Positions 8,614 to 17,959 of a stretch of 54,430 nt of DNA are shown one piece after another; within the stretch, counting starts at the first letter, position 1, and every line of letters starts with the position of its first letter. The stretch comes from an uncultured Pirellulaceae bacterium (GTDB lineage Bacteria > Planctomycetota > Planctomycetia > Pirellulales > Pirellulaceae). Under the pieces are notes generated by a model. It had not been told where the DNA came from. It saw nothing but the letters and a program-made list of their open reading frames with translations, and did not search any database. The stretch covers positions 1 to 54,430 of the forward strand of contig CAJQPP010000087.1 in NCBI GenBank assembly GCA_905480235.1. The letters run 5' to 3'. The translations under genes and the position numbers were made by a program.

Positions 8614-9708
8614 TTACCCAGATGATTGTGCCATCGTTTGGCGATACTGCTGATCAAAGGCGGCCAGCATGCTTTCGAGGTTGGAATAGGGGCCGGGCTG
8701 AAAGGCAGTTGATTGGGCACCCTTTTGAGTCAATTCGCAGACTCGCCAATCTTGCCGATTGACGGTGTCCCACATTTTCCAGGCACCGGCCAGAGAATCC
8801 ACGGTGGCCGATGGACCGGACAGGAAGTGGCATGAAACCTGTGTCGTGCAAACATCTAGCGGGTGCAATTGATGGATCATGACGTAATCGGGGTGGGCAC
8901 TGACAAACATGTTCGGGAAGACCGTGTAGTAATATACCGAGCGGCGTTGTTCCGCAGTCAAATTTTCGAAAATTGGCCCCACCAGTTGGCCATCATGAGA
9001 AATCGTCTGAAAACCGTCAGCCAATTGCATGGGACCACCCAATATCGGTCCTTCTAATAAATCATTGGTTGCTGTTTTATAGGGAGTCTGTTGATTCAGG
9101 TCTGGGTGGACCGTTGGACAATGGTAACACTCACTGTAGTTCTGAAATATCAGTTTCCAATTAGCCTGTACCGTATATTCCAAGGTGTGGACAATATGTA
9201 GTTTGTCGAGCTGCCAGTTTTCCAAGCGACTGAGCAATGGCTGCATCGCTTTTTGGAACGGTGCTGCTGCCGTGTCGATATTTAGAAAAACTAATTGTGC
9301 CCATTGAGCTGTTCCCACGGTGACCAGTGGGAAATCCGCACGCTCGAAATCTTCGACATCCGTCATGTTGGGAGCACCTAGCAGTTTTCCATCGGTGTTG
9401 TAGCTCCAAGCGTGGTACGGACAGGTCACACAATCATTACGCAAGGTTCCGCAATTTTCGACCAGTAAGCGTGTGCCCCGGTGGCGACAGACATTATGAA
9501 AACCGGATAGTTCCCCGGAAGGTTTGCGGACAACAATGAGGGATTGAGCACCGACGTTGACGGTGCAAAAGGAGGACGATTCTGGTGGCTCGGACGCAAA
9601 ATCGTCTTGCTCATGTACCGCCAACCAATACTTCGAAAAGATGGACTCTATTTCACGACGAAACGTCGATTTGCAAACAAATGCATCTCGCGCGAGGCCT
9701 TTTATCAT
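8614..9708 (-). CDS. Rieske [2Fe-2S] non-heme iron oxygenase, alpha subunit
   Basis: This 364-aa terminal oxygenase has an N-terminal Rieske domain: Cys74-x-His76 in CRHRG and Cys96-x2-His99 in CPYHAW. The catalytic domain holds Asn190, Glu193, His196 and His201 in NYSECYHCPTVHP, with His196, His201 and a likely third ligand Asp320 (RQDW) binding mononuclear iron. Known family role: O2-dependent hydroxylation or demethylation of aromatic rings or quaternary amines, which needs a separate reductase. No reductase or ferredoxin gene is adjacent. It lies downstream of a ThDP enzyme on the same strand but 331 bp apart, so an operon is not certain. Confidence 0.9.
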   Translation of the reverse strand: MIKGLARDAFVCKSTFRREIESIFSKYWLAVHEQDDFASEPPESSSFCTVNVGAQSLIVVRKPSGELSGFHNVCRHRGTRLLVENCGTLRNDCVTCPYHAWSYNTDGKLLGAPNMTDVEDFERADFPLVTVGTAQWAQLVFLNIDTAAAPFQKAMQPLLSRLENWQLDKLHIVHTLEYTVQANWKLIFQNYSECYHCPTVHPDLNQQTPYKTATNDLLEGPILGGPMQLADGFQTISHDGQLVGPIFENLTAEQRRSVYYYTVFPNMFVSAHPDYVMIHQLHPLDVCTTQVSCHFLSGPSATVDSLAGAWKMWDTVNRQDWRVCELTQKGAQSTAFQPGPYSNLESMLAAFDQQYRQTMAQSSG

Positions 9709-10039
9709 AGCGTGCTGTTTCCTCTAATTTGACGAACTCACGTTTTGGTTTCGCCTGGATTTTGCTCGACTCAAATTCTATTGAATGCGCTATTAGCGTG
9801 ATCTCAAAACACCCTCTAAATTGGATTATAGGTAATGCGGATTCGTTTAACAAAGTGGGTTGGAGCAAAGCAAAAACACCGTTGGTAATAATCGAATCTT
9901 CAAAATCCAAAATTTATTTTTGCTCCTAACGCTCACTTCTCTTGGTTGTTCGGGGTTTGGTTCTGTTTTTCGTCACGAGAATTCGAATTCTGGAAGTGTT
10001 GTTCGATCGCAGGCGAAATCTTGTACCGAAGTAACGGAC
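9709..10039. other. Intergenic stretch with a doubtful lipobox ORF
   Basis: Between the Rieske and ThDP genes. On the plus strand a frame (about 9860-10066) without an ATG encodes LLLTLTSLGCSG, which resembles a lipoprotein signal with a lipobox, then about 35 residues. It overlaps the ThDP gene 3' end by 27 bp. Nothing else is recognisable. Confidence 0.35.
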
Positions 10040-11800
10040 TTAGGGTGTCACATTGACGTCCAGTAAAACGAATTCAGATTTGGACAAGGTCAGGGCGTTT
10101 TCAATGGCCTCGCTGACATCGTCCAGACTCTCTACTCGAATTCCGTGTCCATTCCAGGCAGCAGGAATGGCGGAGTATTTAGGTGTCGGAACAATTTCTG
10201 CGCCCGGTAGGTAGGGGGTCGATAACGCGGCTCCACTGGGGAAGTACTTGTAGAAGTTCCAAGTCTGGGAAACGTAGCCTGTATTATTCATGACGACGAT
10301 AATAATTGGCAGACCGTATTGTTGGCTTAGACCAAAACAAGCGGGGATGGGATTGTAATTGAACGCGCCGTCGCCAAGAACACAAACCACTGTTTTGTCG
10401 CGGTTGGCAATTTTTGCGCCGAGAGCGACTGCTATTCCCGTGCCTAAGCCTCCATGCCAACCGCGGCAGCTTTCAAATTTCTTTTCCGCGTTCTGGAACA
10501 AGTAATGGGTGAAGTAGGGCATTTGCGCGACCATTTCATCAACGATGATGCTTCCCTCGGGTAATTTTTCAGCCAGTTGCTCAAAGAAAACACTTGCATG
10601 AATTTTGCAATCATTGGCGGCTTCCACCATTTCTTTTTGGCGATTGGATTCCAATGCGTTTTGTTGTTCGTGATTGTGATTTTTCCAGCGTTCGAAACGT
10701 GCCGCGATTTTGGAGCTGTTTTTTTGGTGTTCGGCAGATGTCTGCACGTTGGCCAACAGGTTCTTTAGATTGGATACGGGATCACCGCTGATGCAGACCG
10801 TCGTTTCGTATCCCCAGAATGCCGAAGTGGGTCGCAAAGGTGCTTGTTCGATGGCGATCACCTGACAACCTGTTTTGAGCTTGGTATTGGGTGGATGCCA
10901 GGGGCCGTTGGTACAAATCGCGATCACCACATCGGCTTGGTCCAGCACGGATTCCAATTCACCTTTGCCATGTAGGGGACTGGAACGATCGAAATTCGCG
11001 TGGCCGGGGATGAACCACTCAAAAACCGGTGCCGCGATGGCGTGTGCGAACTGGTCGAGTAATGCGATGGCGGTTGGACTGGATCCGAAGCTCTCGGTAA
11101 TGATGATGGGGTTTTCAGCGGAGGCGATGATTTGCGATACATCGCTTAATTGGCCTGCGCTGGCAACGGTTACATCGGAGGTGAGTGATGGGAATCTGTT
11201 TTGGGGTGAATCTTCAGCGTCGAAGCGAGCCATCATCACTTCGAAGGGCACCTCGACCATGACGGGTCCACGTGCTATTTGCTGGGAAAAATAGATCGCC
11301 CGATGCAAATTGGGATAGAGGTCTTTCGGCGTGCGGCAGGCGACGGACCACTTGGTGGTGGTGGCAGCGTGTTGGGCTGGACCGAATTCATCGATCAGAA
11401 AAGGGGGCCACTCCGGGCCGGGGTCGGCTGTGTCCGTTTGTCCAAAACTGGTTGTGTCCGGTGAAATGATGAGCATCGGAATCTGTTCCTGCTTAGCCGT
11501 ACGCAGGGCCATCGATCCATTTAATACTCCCAGGCCTGTCGGCAGACAAACGGCAGCTGGCTTCCCCGTACTTTTATAATGACCAATAGCAGCGCTGACC
11601 GCCAATAATTCATGACGGCAATTGACATATTGGGGAATTGATTCTGGTTGGTCTCGGCGCCGTTTGGCAAACGCTTCCCACAAAGGCGCTAAAGCGGCAA
11701 TCGGAGAGGTGAACAAATAGTCGATACCGTATTGGGCCAACACGTCCAAAATTGCATCGCCGCCGTTTTTGAATTCTCCAGATTTCGTAGGCTCGGGCAT
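10040..11800 (-). CDS. Thiamine diphosphate-dependent enzyme (acetolactate synthase/decarboxylase superfamily)
   Basis: This 586-aa protein has the three-domain layout of POX/ALS/benzoylformate decarboxylase enzymes. The activating Glu is near residue 64 in CRHELLAVSAAIGH. The ThDP/Mg motif starts with GDGAFNYNP near residue 476 and ends with MNNTGY about 28 residues later. It catalyses decarboxylation or carboligation of a 2-oxo acid, but the substrate is not readable. It is not a clear IlvB, as no regulatory IlvN subunit is adjacent. ATG 11800 is preferred because AGGAC lies 5 nt upstream. The Rieske gene is next on the same strand. Confidence 0.85.
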   Translation of the reverse strand: MPEPTKSGEFKNGGDAILDVLAQYGIDYLFTSPIAALAPLWEAFAKRRRDQPESIPQYVNCRHELLAVSAAIGHYKSTGKPAAVCLPTGLGVLNGSMALRTAKQEQIPMLIISPDTTSFGQTDTADPGPEWPPFLIDEFGPAQHAATTTKWSVACRTPKDLYPNLHRAIYFSQQIARGPVMVEVPFEVMMARFDAEDSPQNRFPSLTSDVTVASAGQLSDVSQIIASAENPIIITESFGSSPTAIALLDQFAHAIAAPVFEWFIPGHANFDRSSPLHGKGELESVLDQADVVIAICTNGPWHPPNTKLKTGCQVIAIEQAPLRPTSAFWGYETTVCISGDPVSNLKNLLANVQTSAEHQKNSSKIAARFERWKNHNHEQQNALESNRQKEMVEAANDCKIHASVFFEQLAEKLPEGSIIVDEMVAQMPYFTHYLFQNAEKKFESCRGWHGGLGTGIAVALGAKIANRDKTVVCVLGDGAFNYNPIPACFGLSQQYGLPIIIVVMNNTGYVSQTWNFYKYFPSGAALSTPYLPGAEIVPTPKYSAIPAAWNGHGIRVESLDDVSEAIENALTLSKSEFVLLDVNVTP

Positions 11801-12166
11801 GCTGCGTCCTTTTTTTGCATTTGCGTTCAAGATAAAGCTCACGTGACAGGGTAATCAAATTTGCGATTGCGTTAAACCGATGTGCTTTTTTAAGTTCGCG
11901 CCTTCGTCAAATAGGTTTAGCTCGCATGAGAACTGGAGAATAAATGAAGCGGCTAGTGGACAAGGTGGCGATAAGGGGTAAACAGGATTTATTGCCGCTT
12001 TTTTATTGTGACTTACCGAATCGCCACCCCAGGCGAGGGTTATGAAGTATTTGTCTTTCGATGTTCAGCTGTGCTACAAATATGGTGAATCCAGCACTGT
12101 GGAGTTCCTGGGCGGCAATTTCGGTGAAGCTGTTTGTTAAAGTCTGAGCCAAAGTAAAGGGAATGG
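11801..12166. other. Divergent intergenic region
   Basis: 366 bp between the ThDP gene (minus) and a membrane protein gene (plus). It should contain both promoters, but I could not assign clear -35/-10 boxes. An open frame at 12003-12242 on the minus strand overlaps the membrane protein start and has no support. Confidence 0.4.
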
Positions 12167-12814
12167 ATGAAACCTCATTGGCAAGAAATTGGTCATTCGT
12201 TTCTGCGATCTTTAATTCCGGTAGGTTTGACATATACGGCAACCCTGATCGGCATTAAATATTTTGCCGCAAGCAAACTTGATTTTGGGTCGACCGATTC
12301 CTCCAGCGGTATCGCGGGGCTTTTTGTGGTGCCGCTTTTTACGTTTACACATTGCGTAATTCCAGTCTTCTTTTATTTGATTTTTGTGGCCGCTATTCAA
12401 GGCATGAAACAGACCATGAAATCAACGGGTACGAAGCCTGGGATATTCGTGTTTTTTCTATTGTTTAGCGGGTTTGTTTATCTCCACATGGGATTGTGGT
12501 ACGGCGTGCCAATTGTTTTTTTGGCATCCTTTACCGGGTGGCTGACGATTCTTGCTGCGGCCGTGCATATCGCTTTGGCAAAGAAAGGAACTCGGACGTT
12601 TGTTTTTTTGGAGTACGGCTCAACTTCGCTTGCCCTCTTGTTATTTCTTGTCATGTTTTCAACGACAAAAATTTTCCCGCTCGGATTGTTGGTGGTTGTC
12701 TTTCAAGTCCTATTGCTGACGATCGTGGATTGGAAAGGTCGCGAGCTATGGTTGAAACTTATGCATGGCGATTATTCCAATTCGAAGGTCACCGTTGATC
12801 CCGGCGAAAGCTAG
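12167..12814 (+). CDS. Multi-pass membrane protein of unknown function
   Basis: The 215-aa product has about five to six hydrophobic segments: near residues 17-33, 48-75, 90-105, 112-135, 145-160 and 165-185. It ends in a short charged cytoplasmic-type tail. No family motif is recognisable. ATG 12167 has GGGAATGG just upstream, a good SD. It stands alone and is followed by about 870 bp without a supported gene. Confidence 0.7.
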   Translation: MKPHWQEIGHSFLRSLIPVGLTYTATLIGIKYFAASKLDFGSTDSSSGIAGLFVVPLFTFTHCVIPVFFYLIFVAAIQGMKQTMKSTGTKPGIFVFFLLFSGFVYLHMGLWYGVPIVFLASFTGWLTILAAAVHIALAKKGTRTFVFLEYGSTSLALLLFLVMFSTTKIFPLGLLVVVFQVLLLTIVDWKGRELWLKLMHGDYSNSKVTVDPGES

Positions 12815-13686
12815 GCTGATTCAATAGCCAAATCTTTTATTGTGTTTACTTTTCAGGGAAACGGAAATTGGACTTGGGAGCCGCAAATTTACTTCAGTAC
12901 GTAAATCGGCATACCCCAAAGAATCTTGCTGGAATCGACAGTCAGTTTTTGTTTTTCCTTTACTAACTTCGGCCCACGCGAAGTCCAGAAAACGCAAGGC
13001 AAACTGGCGGGTGGTTCGGACCCGTATGGCAAAAGAAATCCCCAGTCTGTTTTTGAAGAGGTCGCTATTCGGTTTAATTCAAGGCACTCGTTTTAATTAA
13101 TTTACCCCTCGAGTTCGTTCTTGTCGTCAAAGTTTTTTGCCGACTGGAAGACTCGGTTTTGTGTTTCAGGAAGTCTTAAGGATCAGGTGAATCATCCGGT
13201 TGCAGAAATTCACATCGATTCTCCGGGTACTCGTCAGGGGAATTCTCGGTAGATTCGTGAACATTGGTAGTCCGAAGGACCGTTTTGCCAAGCACAACAC
13301 GAATAAGCACTCTGCCAAAATATTAACGGGCATTATTATCAATCGGATAACGGTTGTCTCGGAGCCGTTTATATCTCATTAGGATGTGCAGTTTATCCAC
13401 TTCGAAGATTTCTGCCGCCTCGTTTCGATTAATAGAATCGTCCTACGTACATCACTTGGAATTTTTGGCCCAAAAGCCTGAACCTCTGTGCTTCCAAACA
13501 GGTATTTTGCCGATAGAATTGAGAAGCACTACATTGCTACGTTCAATTCAGCATGTGGTGTTTGTAGGTTTTGGTATTATCGAATCCGAATCCTTTAAGG
13601 TCCCTCGAGCGTTGGGGGTAGAAAGTTTTGCTGCTGCTTCTTTACAAGAATGTAAAGATCTGGCAAGCACCTGCTTTTTTGCGAAT
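12815..13686. other. Long intergenic region upstream of tRNA-Sec
   Basis: No convincing gene was found. A 129-codon frame (13354-13743) runs into the tRNA-Sec and is therefore rejected. A perfect 7-bp inverted repeat CTTTACA-AGAA-TGTAAAG (13640-13657) and the AGCACCTGCTTTTTT stretch (about 13666-13680) lie just upstream of the tRNA and may be regulatory or terminate an upstream transcript. Confidence 0.45.
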
Positions 13687-13783
13687 GGAAGTGCTTACTT
13701 GTCTGGTGACAGTCGCGGTCTTCAAAACCGTTGGGCCGTATGAAAAACATGCGGTCGGTGGGTTCGATTCCCATGCACTTCCG
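13687..13783 (+). tRNA. selC: Selenocysteine tRNA, tRNA-Sec (anticodon UCA)
   Basis: The 97-nt structure has the hallmarks of bacterial tRNA-Sec. The acceptor stem is 8 bp: GGAAGTGC (13687-13694) with GCACTTCC (13775-13782), discriminator G13783. The anticodon stem GCGGT/ACCGT encloses CTTCAAA with anticodon TCA. The extra arm is very long (about GGCCGTATG-AAAAA-CATGCGGTC). The T-loop is GGTTCGATT and the T-stem has 5 bp, giving the 8+5 form of Sec tRNA. CCA is not encoded. Together with SelA, SelB and SelD (not in this window) it reads UGA as selenocysteine. No selenoprotein gene was recognised in the window. Confidence 0.95.
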
Positions 13784-13840
13784 CTTTTCGCATCTTACAT
13801 CTAGCGATTTATATCTTGGATCGTTATCGCCGGGTTCTGT

Positions 13841-14941
13841 CTAGCGATTCAAATCGTCGTTACCGTTTGGACACAGATAAACGCGATTTAGGACCGAGGG
13901 AATGGTATCTCTCGAGGAAAGATAGGTGCCGGGATCAAGTCGTGCCAATCCTTGTGTCAGATCCAACCGATTGGCCCAAGCCGATTCGGGGTTAGCTTGG
14001 ATGGCTTTCTGCCAAACTTCGATTGCCTGATCGACGTCATTCGAGTGAAACAATGCCAAGCCCAAGTAATACATCGCCTCTTGAAAGCGTGGGTTTTCAT
14101 TATCGATATCGACAGCCTTCATCTTGATGGCTTCCAGATTTTGGACAGCCCAGTATCGAAGAATATTCTCGACTTCAATTTCCTGCAGGTACTTTTTCTC
14201 CGTGATCATTTTGATGGAGTTTTTCATGGACAGCCATTCTCCCTGCTCCCGAGCGATACGGGCCCTTAGAAACCAGGCTTCCGATGTCTCTTGCCCTTCT
14301 AAGGTTTCCATTGCAGCATCTAATTGTCTTAGCTCCAACAATAGACGGGCTTTTTGTAGCGGATCTTCCAATGCTCGTTCGGCAGCGGTCAATTGCCCAT
14401 AGATTGGATTTTCGTCGAGGATAGCAATCATTTTCTCAAGTAGCTCTTGTCCACTCAAAAAGTTGCTGGCATATCCGAGGAATTTCTTTTGCGGTGTCAT
14501 GAATAATAGGGGAGGCGTCGGCATCGACGACAGGTACCGCAGGTCGGGGTAAAGCTCCATGGCCAGTTGAGTTGCTGTTGCGTCGTACAAATCCCCCGCC
14601 GAGTCCATATCGAAGTAATAAGGCACGAATCGCTGGTTCAGCAGGTCGACCACTCGTGAATCTACGAATGAAATTGCCCGCTGAGTTTCGGCTGACGGGC
14701 TTAAATGAGCTTTGTTTTTCTGAGAGCGGTAAGAAACTGGCTTGAGAATTACGATGCGATTGGTCTCAGTAGCCTTGGTAATTGCCTCTTCGAGGGAGAA
14801 AACCCAGTCGATTCCAGTGGAATCCTTACTCAAGGGATGTTCGGTCGAGTCTGCGATGACGGGACCGGTTTCCTGGGCCTGAGCGAGACTGCCGAGGCAG
14901 AACAGCAAAAGAACCGGTGCAATTATTGACTTTTGGCACAT
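13841..14941 (-). CDS. Exported thioredoxin-fold protein with C-terminal TPR
   Basis: The 366-aa product has a signal peptide (hydrophobic stretch then AQA near residues 20-22). Residues about 45-170 resemble the thioredoxin-like domain found in DUF255-type proteins (EEAITKATETNRIVILKPVS, and later PTPPLLFMTPQKKFLGY with the cis-Pro). The CxxC active site is absent: KPVSYRSQ stands at that position. Residues about 270-310 contain a TPR unit (AMYYLGLALFHSNDVDQAIE). It is probably a structural or binding protein of the periplasm rather than a redox enzyme. ATG 14941 is preferred over TTG 14956. The neighbour on its 3' side is tRNA-Sec, convergent. Confidence 0.75.
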   Translation of the reverse strand: MCQKSIIAPVLLLFCLGSLAQAQETGPVIADSTEHPLSKDSTGIDWVFSLEEAITKATETNRIVILKPVSYRSQKNKAHLSPSAETQRAISFVDSRVVDLLNQRFVPYYFDMDSAGDLYDATATQLAMELYPDLRYLSSMPTPPLLFMTPQKKFLGYASNFLSGQELLEKMIAILDENPIYGQLTAAERALEDPLQKARLLLELRQLDAAMETLEGQETSEAWFLRARIAREQGEWLSMKNSIKMITEKKYLQEIEVENILRYWAVQNLEAIKMKAVDIDNENPRFQEAMYYLGLALFHSNDVDQAIEVWQKAIQANPESAWANRLDLTQGLARLDPGTYLSSRDTIPSVLNRVYLCPNGNDDLNR

Positions 14942-15239
14942 AAAGTTGGTCCACAAACAAATATCAAACAGCTTATTTCTCGATTAAAGATACCGTAGCC
15001 CTAGGCGAATTTGGTTGATTAATTGCCGCAGGACGCAAAATTTTGCAGCATAGTTAAATGAATGCTGACAAATGCCGTTTTCGTTCGTTGACCCTCTTTG
15101 GGCGTCTTCGTAAAATGCGATATCGACCCAACATGCGGTTGCCACTGCCCGGCAAAATCGGCCTAAGTAGTATTGTCGGAATAAATTACCGATCTTGCCA
15201 ATTCCCACTTCCCAAAATAACGCAGATACAGAACCCACC

Positions 15240-15527
15240 ATGGAACCAAAAGCTGATAGTCAAGACTTTGATGAAACCCTGAGAGGGGACGATTTCGATT
15301 TCGAATTTGATGAGGATTTCGAGACCGAAGTGAGGTCGGAGTATGTCGTAATGGACGCCATGCGTTTTGATCGTGAGGCCGGCACTGCCAGCTGCAACTT
15401 CGAGATTGATGATGATGTCGAAGATGCCTTTCAGATCCCAGGTGCCAAGCCTGCGACTGGACAAGTTGTGCCACAACCAAAATCCAATGAAGCGAAAACG
15501 CCTCCCAACGACAAGGCCAAGAAATAG
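15240..15527 (+). CDS. Small acidic hypothetical protein
   Basis: The 95-aa product has a strongly acidic N-terminal half (DDFDFEFDEDFETE near residues 17-30) and a Pro/Lys-rich, probably disordered tail ending in KAKK. No domain is recognised. ATG 15240 is chosen; an upstream TTG at 15195 is in frame. The gene ends just before a strong bidirectional terminator, which supports it being transcribed. Confidence 0.55.
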   Translation: MEPKADSQDFDETLRGDDFDFEFDEDFETEVRSEYVVMDAMRFDREAGTASCNFEIDDDVEDAFQIPGAKPATGQVVPQPKSNEAKTPPNDKAKK

Positions 15528-15560
15528 TAGTTTGCAGTTTCCTCGCAAACCGTAAAACAA

Positions 15561-15593
15561 AAACCCCGCTGGTCTGTACCAGCGGGGTTTTTT
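15561..15593. terminator. Bidirectional rho-independent terminator
   Basis: AAACCCCGCTGGT (15561-15573) pairs with ACCAGCGGGGTTT (15578-15590) around a CTGT loop, with A-run and T-run flanks. It sits between the acidic-protein gene (plus) and the S9 peptidase gene (minus), which converge here, so it can serve both. Confidence 0.9.
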
Positions 15594-15622
15594 CATGCAT
15601 TGTTTTAGCCAAGATAGCTCGG

Positions 15623-17755
15623 TTACTTGAGCTCTCGACCTAACCAGTCAAAAAATACTCGGTGCCAAAGTACACCATTTTGCGGTGACATTACCCAGTG
15701 ACCCTCCTCCGGGAAATAGAGAAAGCGGGAATCGACTCCTTGAGTCTGGGCCGCTGTAAAAGCCTCCATGCCCTGCGTGATTGGCACGCGAAAATCTTTT
15801 TCGCCGTGAATCACTAACAGAGGAGTTTCCCAGTTTTTGACAAATCGATGTGGTGAGAACTGCGTGTACTTATCTTGCACATCCGGGCTTTTCCAATACG
15901 GTCCGCCGAGGTCCCAGTTCACAAAAAACAGTTCTTCGGTAGAGCCATACATGGACTCTAAATTGAACACACCGCAATGGGCAATCATGGTAGCAAATCG
16001 ATCTTCGTGATTTCCCATCATCCAATAAACGGTGTAGCCTCCGAAGCTTGCTCCAATAGCGCCCACACGATCCTTGTCAATATAAGGCTCCTTGAGCATG
16101 GCATCGGTTGCCGACAACAAATCTTGCATGGCTTGGCCACCCCAATCACCGCTGATTTGATCGTTCCATTCTCGACCAAAGCCAGGTAGACCCCGTCGAT
16201 TGGGAGCGATAATGACGTAGTCGCCGTGCGATGCCATTAAATTGAAATTCCAACGGTAGGAGAACCACTGGCCAATTTGTCCTTGGGGCCCACCCTGACA
16301 ATAAGTCAACAGCGGGTATTTTTTGTTCTCATCAAATCCAGGCGGGTAGATCACCCAGCATTGGATTTTTTTACCGTCGGTGGCTTCTACCCAACGTTCT
16401 TTGACGGTAGGTAACGCCAAGTTTTTATAGATCGCATTATTAATCGTAGTTACTTGGGTGTCGGATTTATCCTGCGTGTTGAGGAGGTACAATTCCGCGG
16501 GACGTAGCATCGATGTCTTTGTTACCAACATCCTTTGCTTATTCAACTCTGCGACAATGTCCCAATTAAAGTCACCCGTTGTGATTTGTGTTGGTTTACT
16601 GTCTGCCAGACCCATCGTGAACAACTGATTGCTGCCGCGATATTCGGACATGAAAACGACCCCTTGGGAGTCATTGGTCCAGTGCGGATGATTAGCATTT
16701 TGATCAAGGCCCGCCGTCAAGTCGCGAGTCGCCTTGGTTTTGCGGTCAAAAACCATAACGCGATTCCGGTCGGCTTCAAAACCCGGTCGCTTCATGGAGT
16801 TGTAACCCAAGTACTTTCCATCCGGTGAATAGAATGGGTTGTTGTCATAGCCGTCTTGACCCTCGGTGATACAAGACGCTTCACCTTTTTGGGATCCGTC
16901 GGCATTCAACATGACAAGATATAAATCACTGTCCGTTGATTGCGCCCAATCTTCCACGATTTTGGCCGTGTAGCAAATTTCATCGCCGGTAGGGGCCCAA
17001 GCGAATTGTTCGCTACCACCAAACGGAGGTACGGGGCAGTCCACTTTCATGCCTTCCATCAAGTCATGGAGCGTGCCCAGCGTTCCATCGTCATTAAGGG
17101 CGGCGACATGCAGGTGAGAGTATTTGTAATCGTGCCAAGCATTCCAATGTCGATACATCAATTTGTCAATGATGCGGGCATCAGCTTGCGGCAGGTCTTC
17201 ATAAAGTTCGGTAACCTCAGCATCTAATTTGATGTCCCGGGTGAAAGCGACATGCTTTCCGGTGGGGGAGACTTTCAAGTTGGCGATGCCATCCTCAATA
17301 CCACTGATGCGTTGGAATTTTCCCGACAGGTCACATCCATATAGTTGAGGGGACGAGTCAAAATTGCCTTCTGCATCATCAGCAGGTTCAGCATCTTTCT
17401 TGTCGTCCTCGTTCGTCTCTTTTTTGGGTGGGATGCCAAGAAAATAGATAACGGGCTCTTTCTCACCGAAACTGGCAACTTGAACATCACCAATGGACTT
17501 CCAGTCACTGAGCAAGGGTTTCGCCTCGCCGTTGGTTAAAGAGTGCAAGTACAAGGTCGAGGTTCCGCTATTTTCGGCGATTTCATAACGCCGGACGGTG
17601 TAAGCAGCCCAGTCGTTGTTAAGGGCTGTGGGATTACCGAGTCGCCCCAGTTTCCAAAGTAATTCGGGTGACATTCGCGTCTCTTGAGCGTTCCCAGGAA
17701 TGGGAATGCCAAAGGCAAATAGACAAGAAACTAAAACAAAAAAGAGCTGCCGCAT
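15623..17755 (-). CDS. Exported S9-family prolyl oligopeptidase-type peptidase
   Basis: The 710-aa protein has a signal peptide (residues 1-23, ending GNA-QE). An N-terminal WD40/beta-propeller-like region (about 30-430) is followed by an alpha/beta-hydrolase domain. The catalytic triad is visible: Ser570 in GASFGGY, Asp654 in HGEKDFRVP and His686 in EEGHWV. This is the acylaminoacyl-peptidase/DPP IV-like branch, cleaving short peptides outside the cytoplasm. ATG 17755 has GGAG 8 nt upstream. It is divergent from the esterase-like gene, with 204 bp between. Confidence 0.9.
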   Translation of the reverse strand: MRQLFFVLVSCLFAFGIPIPGNAQETRMSPELLWKLGRLGNPTALNNDWAAYTVRRYEIAENSGTSTLYLHSLTNGEAKPLLSDWKSIGDVQVASFGEKEPVIYFLGIPPKKETNEDDKKDAEPADDAEGNFDSSPQLYGCDLSGKFQRISGIEDGIANLKVSPTGKHVAFTRDIKLDAEVTELYEDLPQADARIIDKLMYRHWNAWHDYKYSHLHVAALNDDGTLGTLHDLMEGMKVDCPVPPFGGSEQFAWAPTGDEICYTAKIVEDWAQSTDSDLYLVMLNADGSQKGEASCITEGQDGYDNNPFYSPDGKYLGYNSMKRPGFEADRNRVMVFDRKTKATRDLTAGLDQNANHPHWTNDSQGVVFMSEYRGSNQLFTMGLADSKPTQITTGDFNWDIVAELNKQRMLVTKTSMLRPAELYLLNTQDKSDTQVTTINNAIYKNLALPTVKERWVEATDGKKIQCWVIYPPGFDENKKYPLLTYCQGGPQGQIGQWFSYRWNFNLMASHGDYVIIAPNRRGLPGFGREWNDQISGDWGGQAMQDLLSATDAMLKEPYIDKDRVGAIGASFGGYTVYWMMGNHEDRFATMIAHCGVFNLESMYGSTEELFFVNWDLGGPYWKSPDVQDKYTQFSPHRFVKNWETPLLVIHGEKDFRVPITQGMEAFTAAQTQGVDSRFLYFPEEGHWVMSPQNGVLWHRVFFDWLGRELK

Positions 17756-17959
17756 GTTGGGTCTCCACGTTTTTTAGGTACTGAAGCAGCAAGTTCGCAG
17801 CGCTGCCATCGATTGGACGATTGATGAAACACGCAGTATATCCCGGGATGGCGGGCAGCAACAGTAATCGGGGGCCCTGCCTGGAAGTCGTTTGACTTTG
17901 TTCCAAGGCTTCGCAAAATAACAGCTTCGTAAGGATTTCACCGAAACAGGAAACTTGCC

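Noticed and set aside
12003..12242. Minus-strand 79-aa frame
   Set aside because: Overlaps the start of the membrane protein gene, lacks an SD and has no recognisable motif.
13335..13440. Minus-strand short peptide containing YPIDNNAR, reminiscent of IS66 transposases
   Set aside because: Only about 40 codons between stops; neighbouring residues do not continue the transposase pattern.
13354..13743. Plus-strand 129-aa frame
   Set aside because: It runs through most of the tRNA-Sec gene and matches no family.
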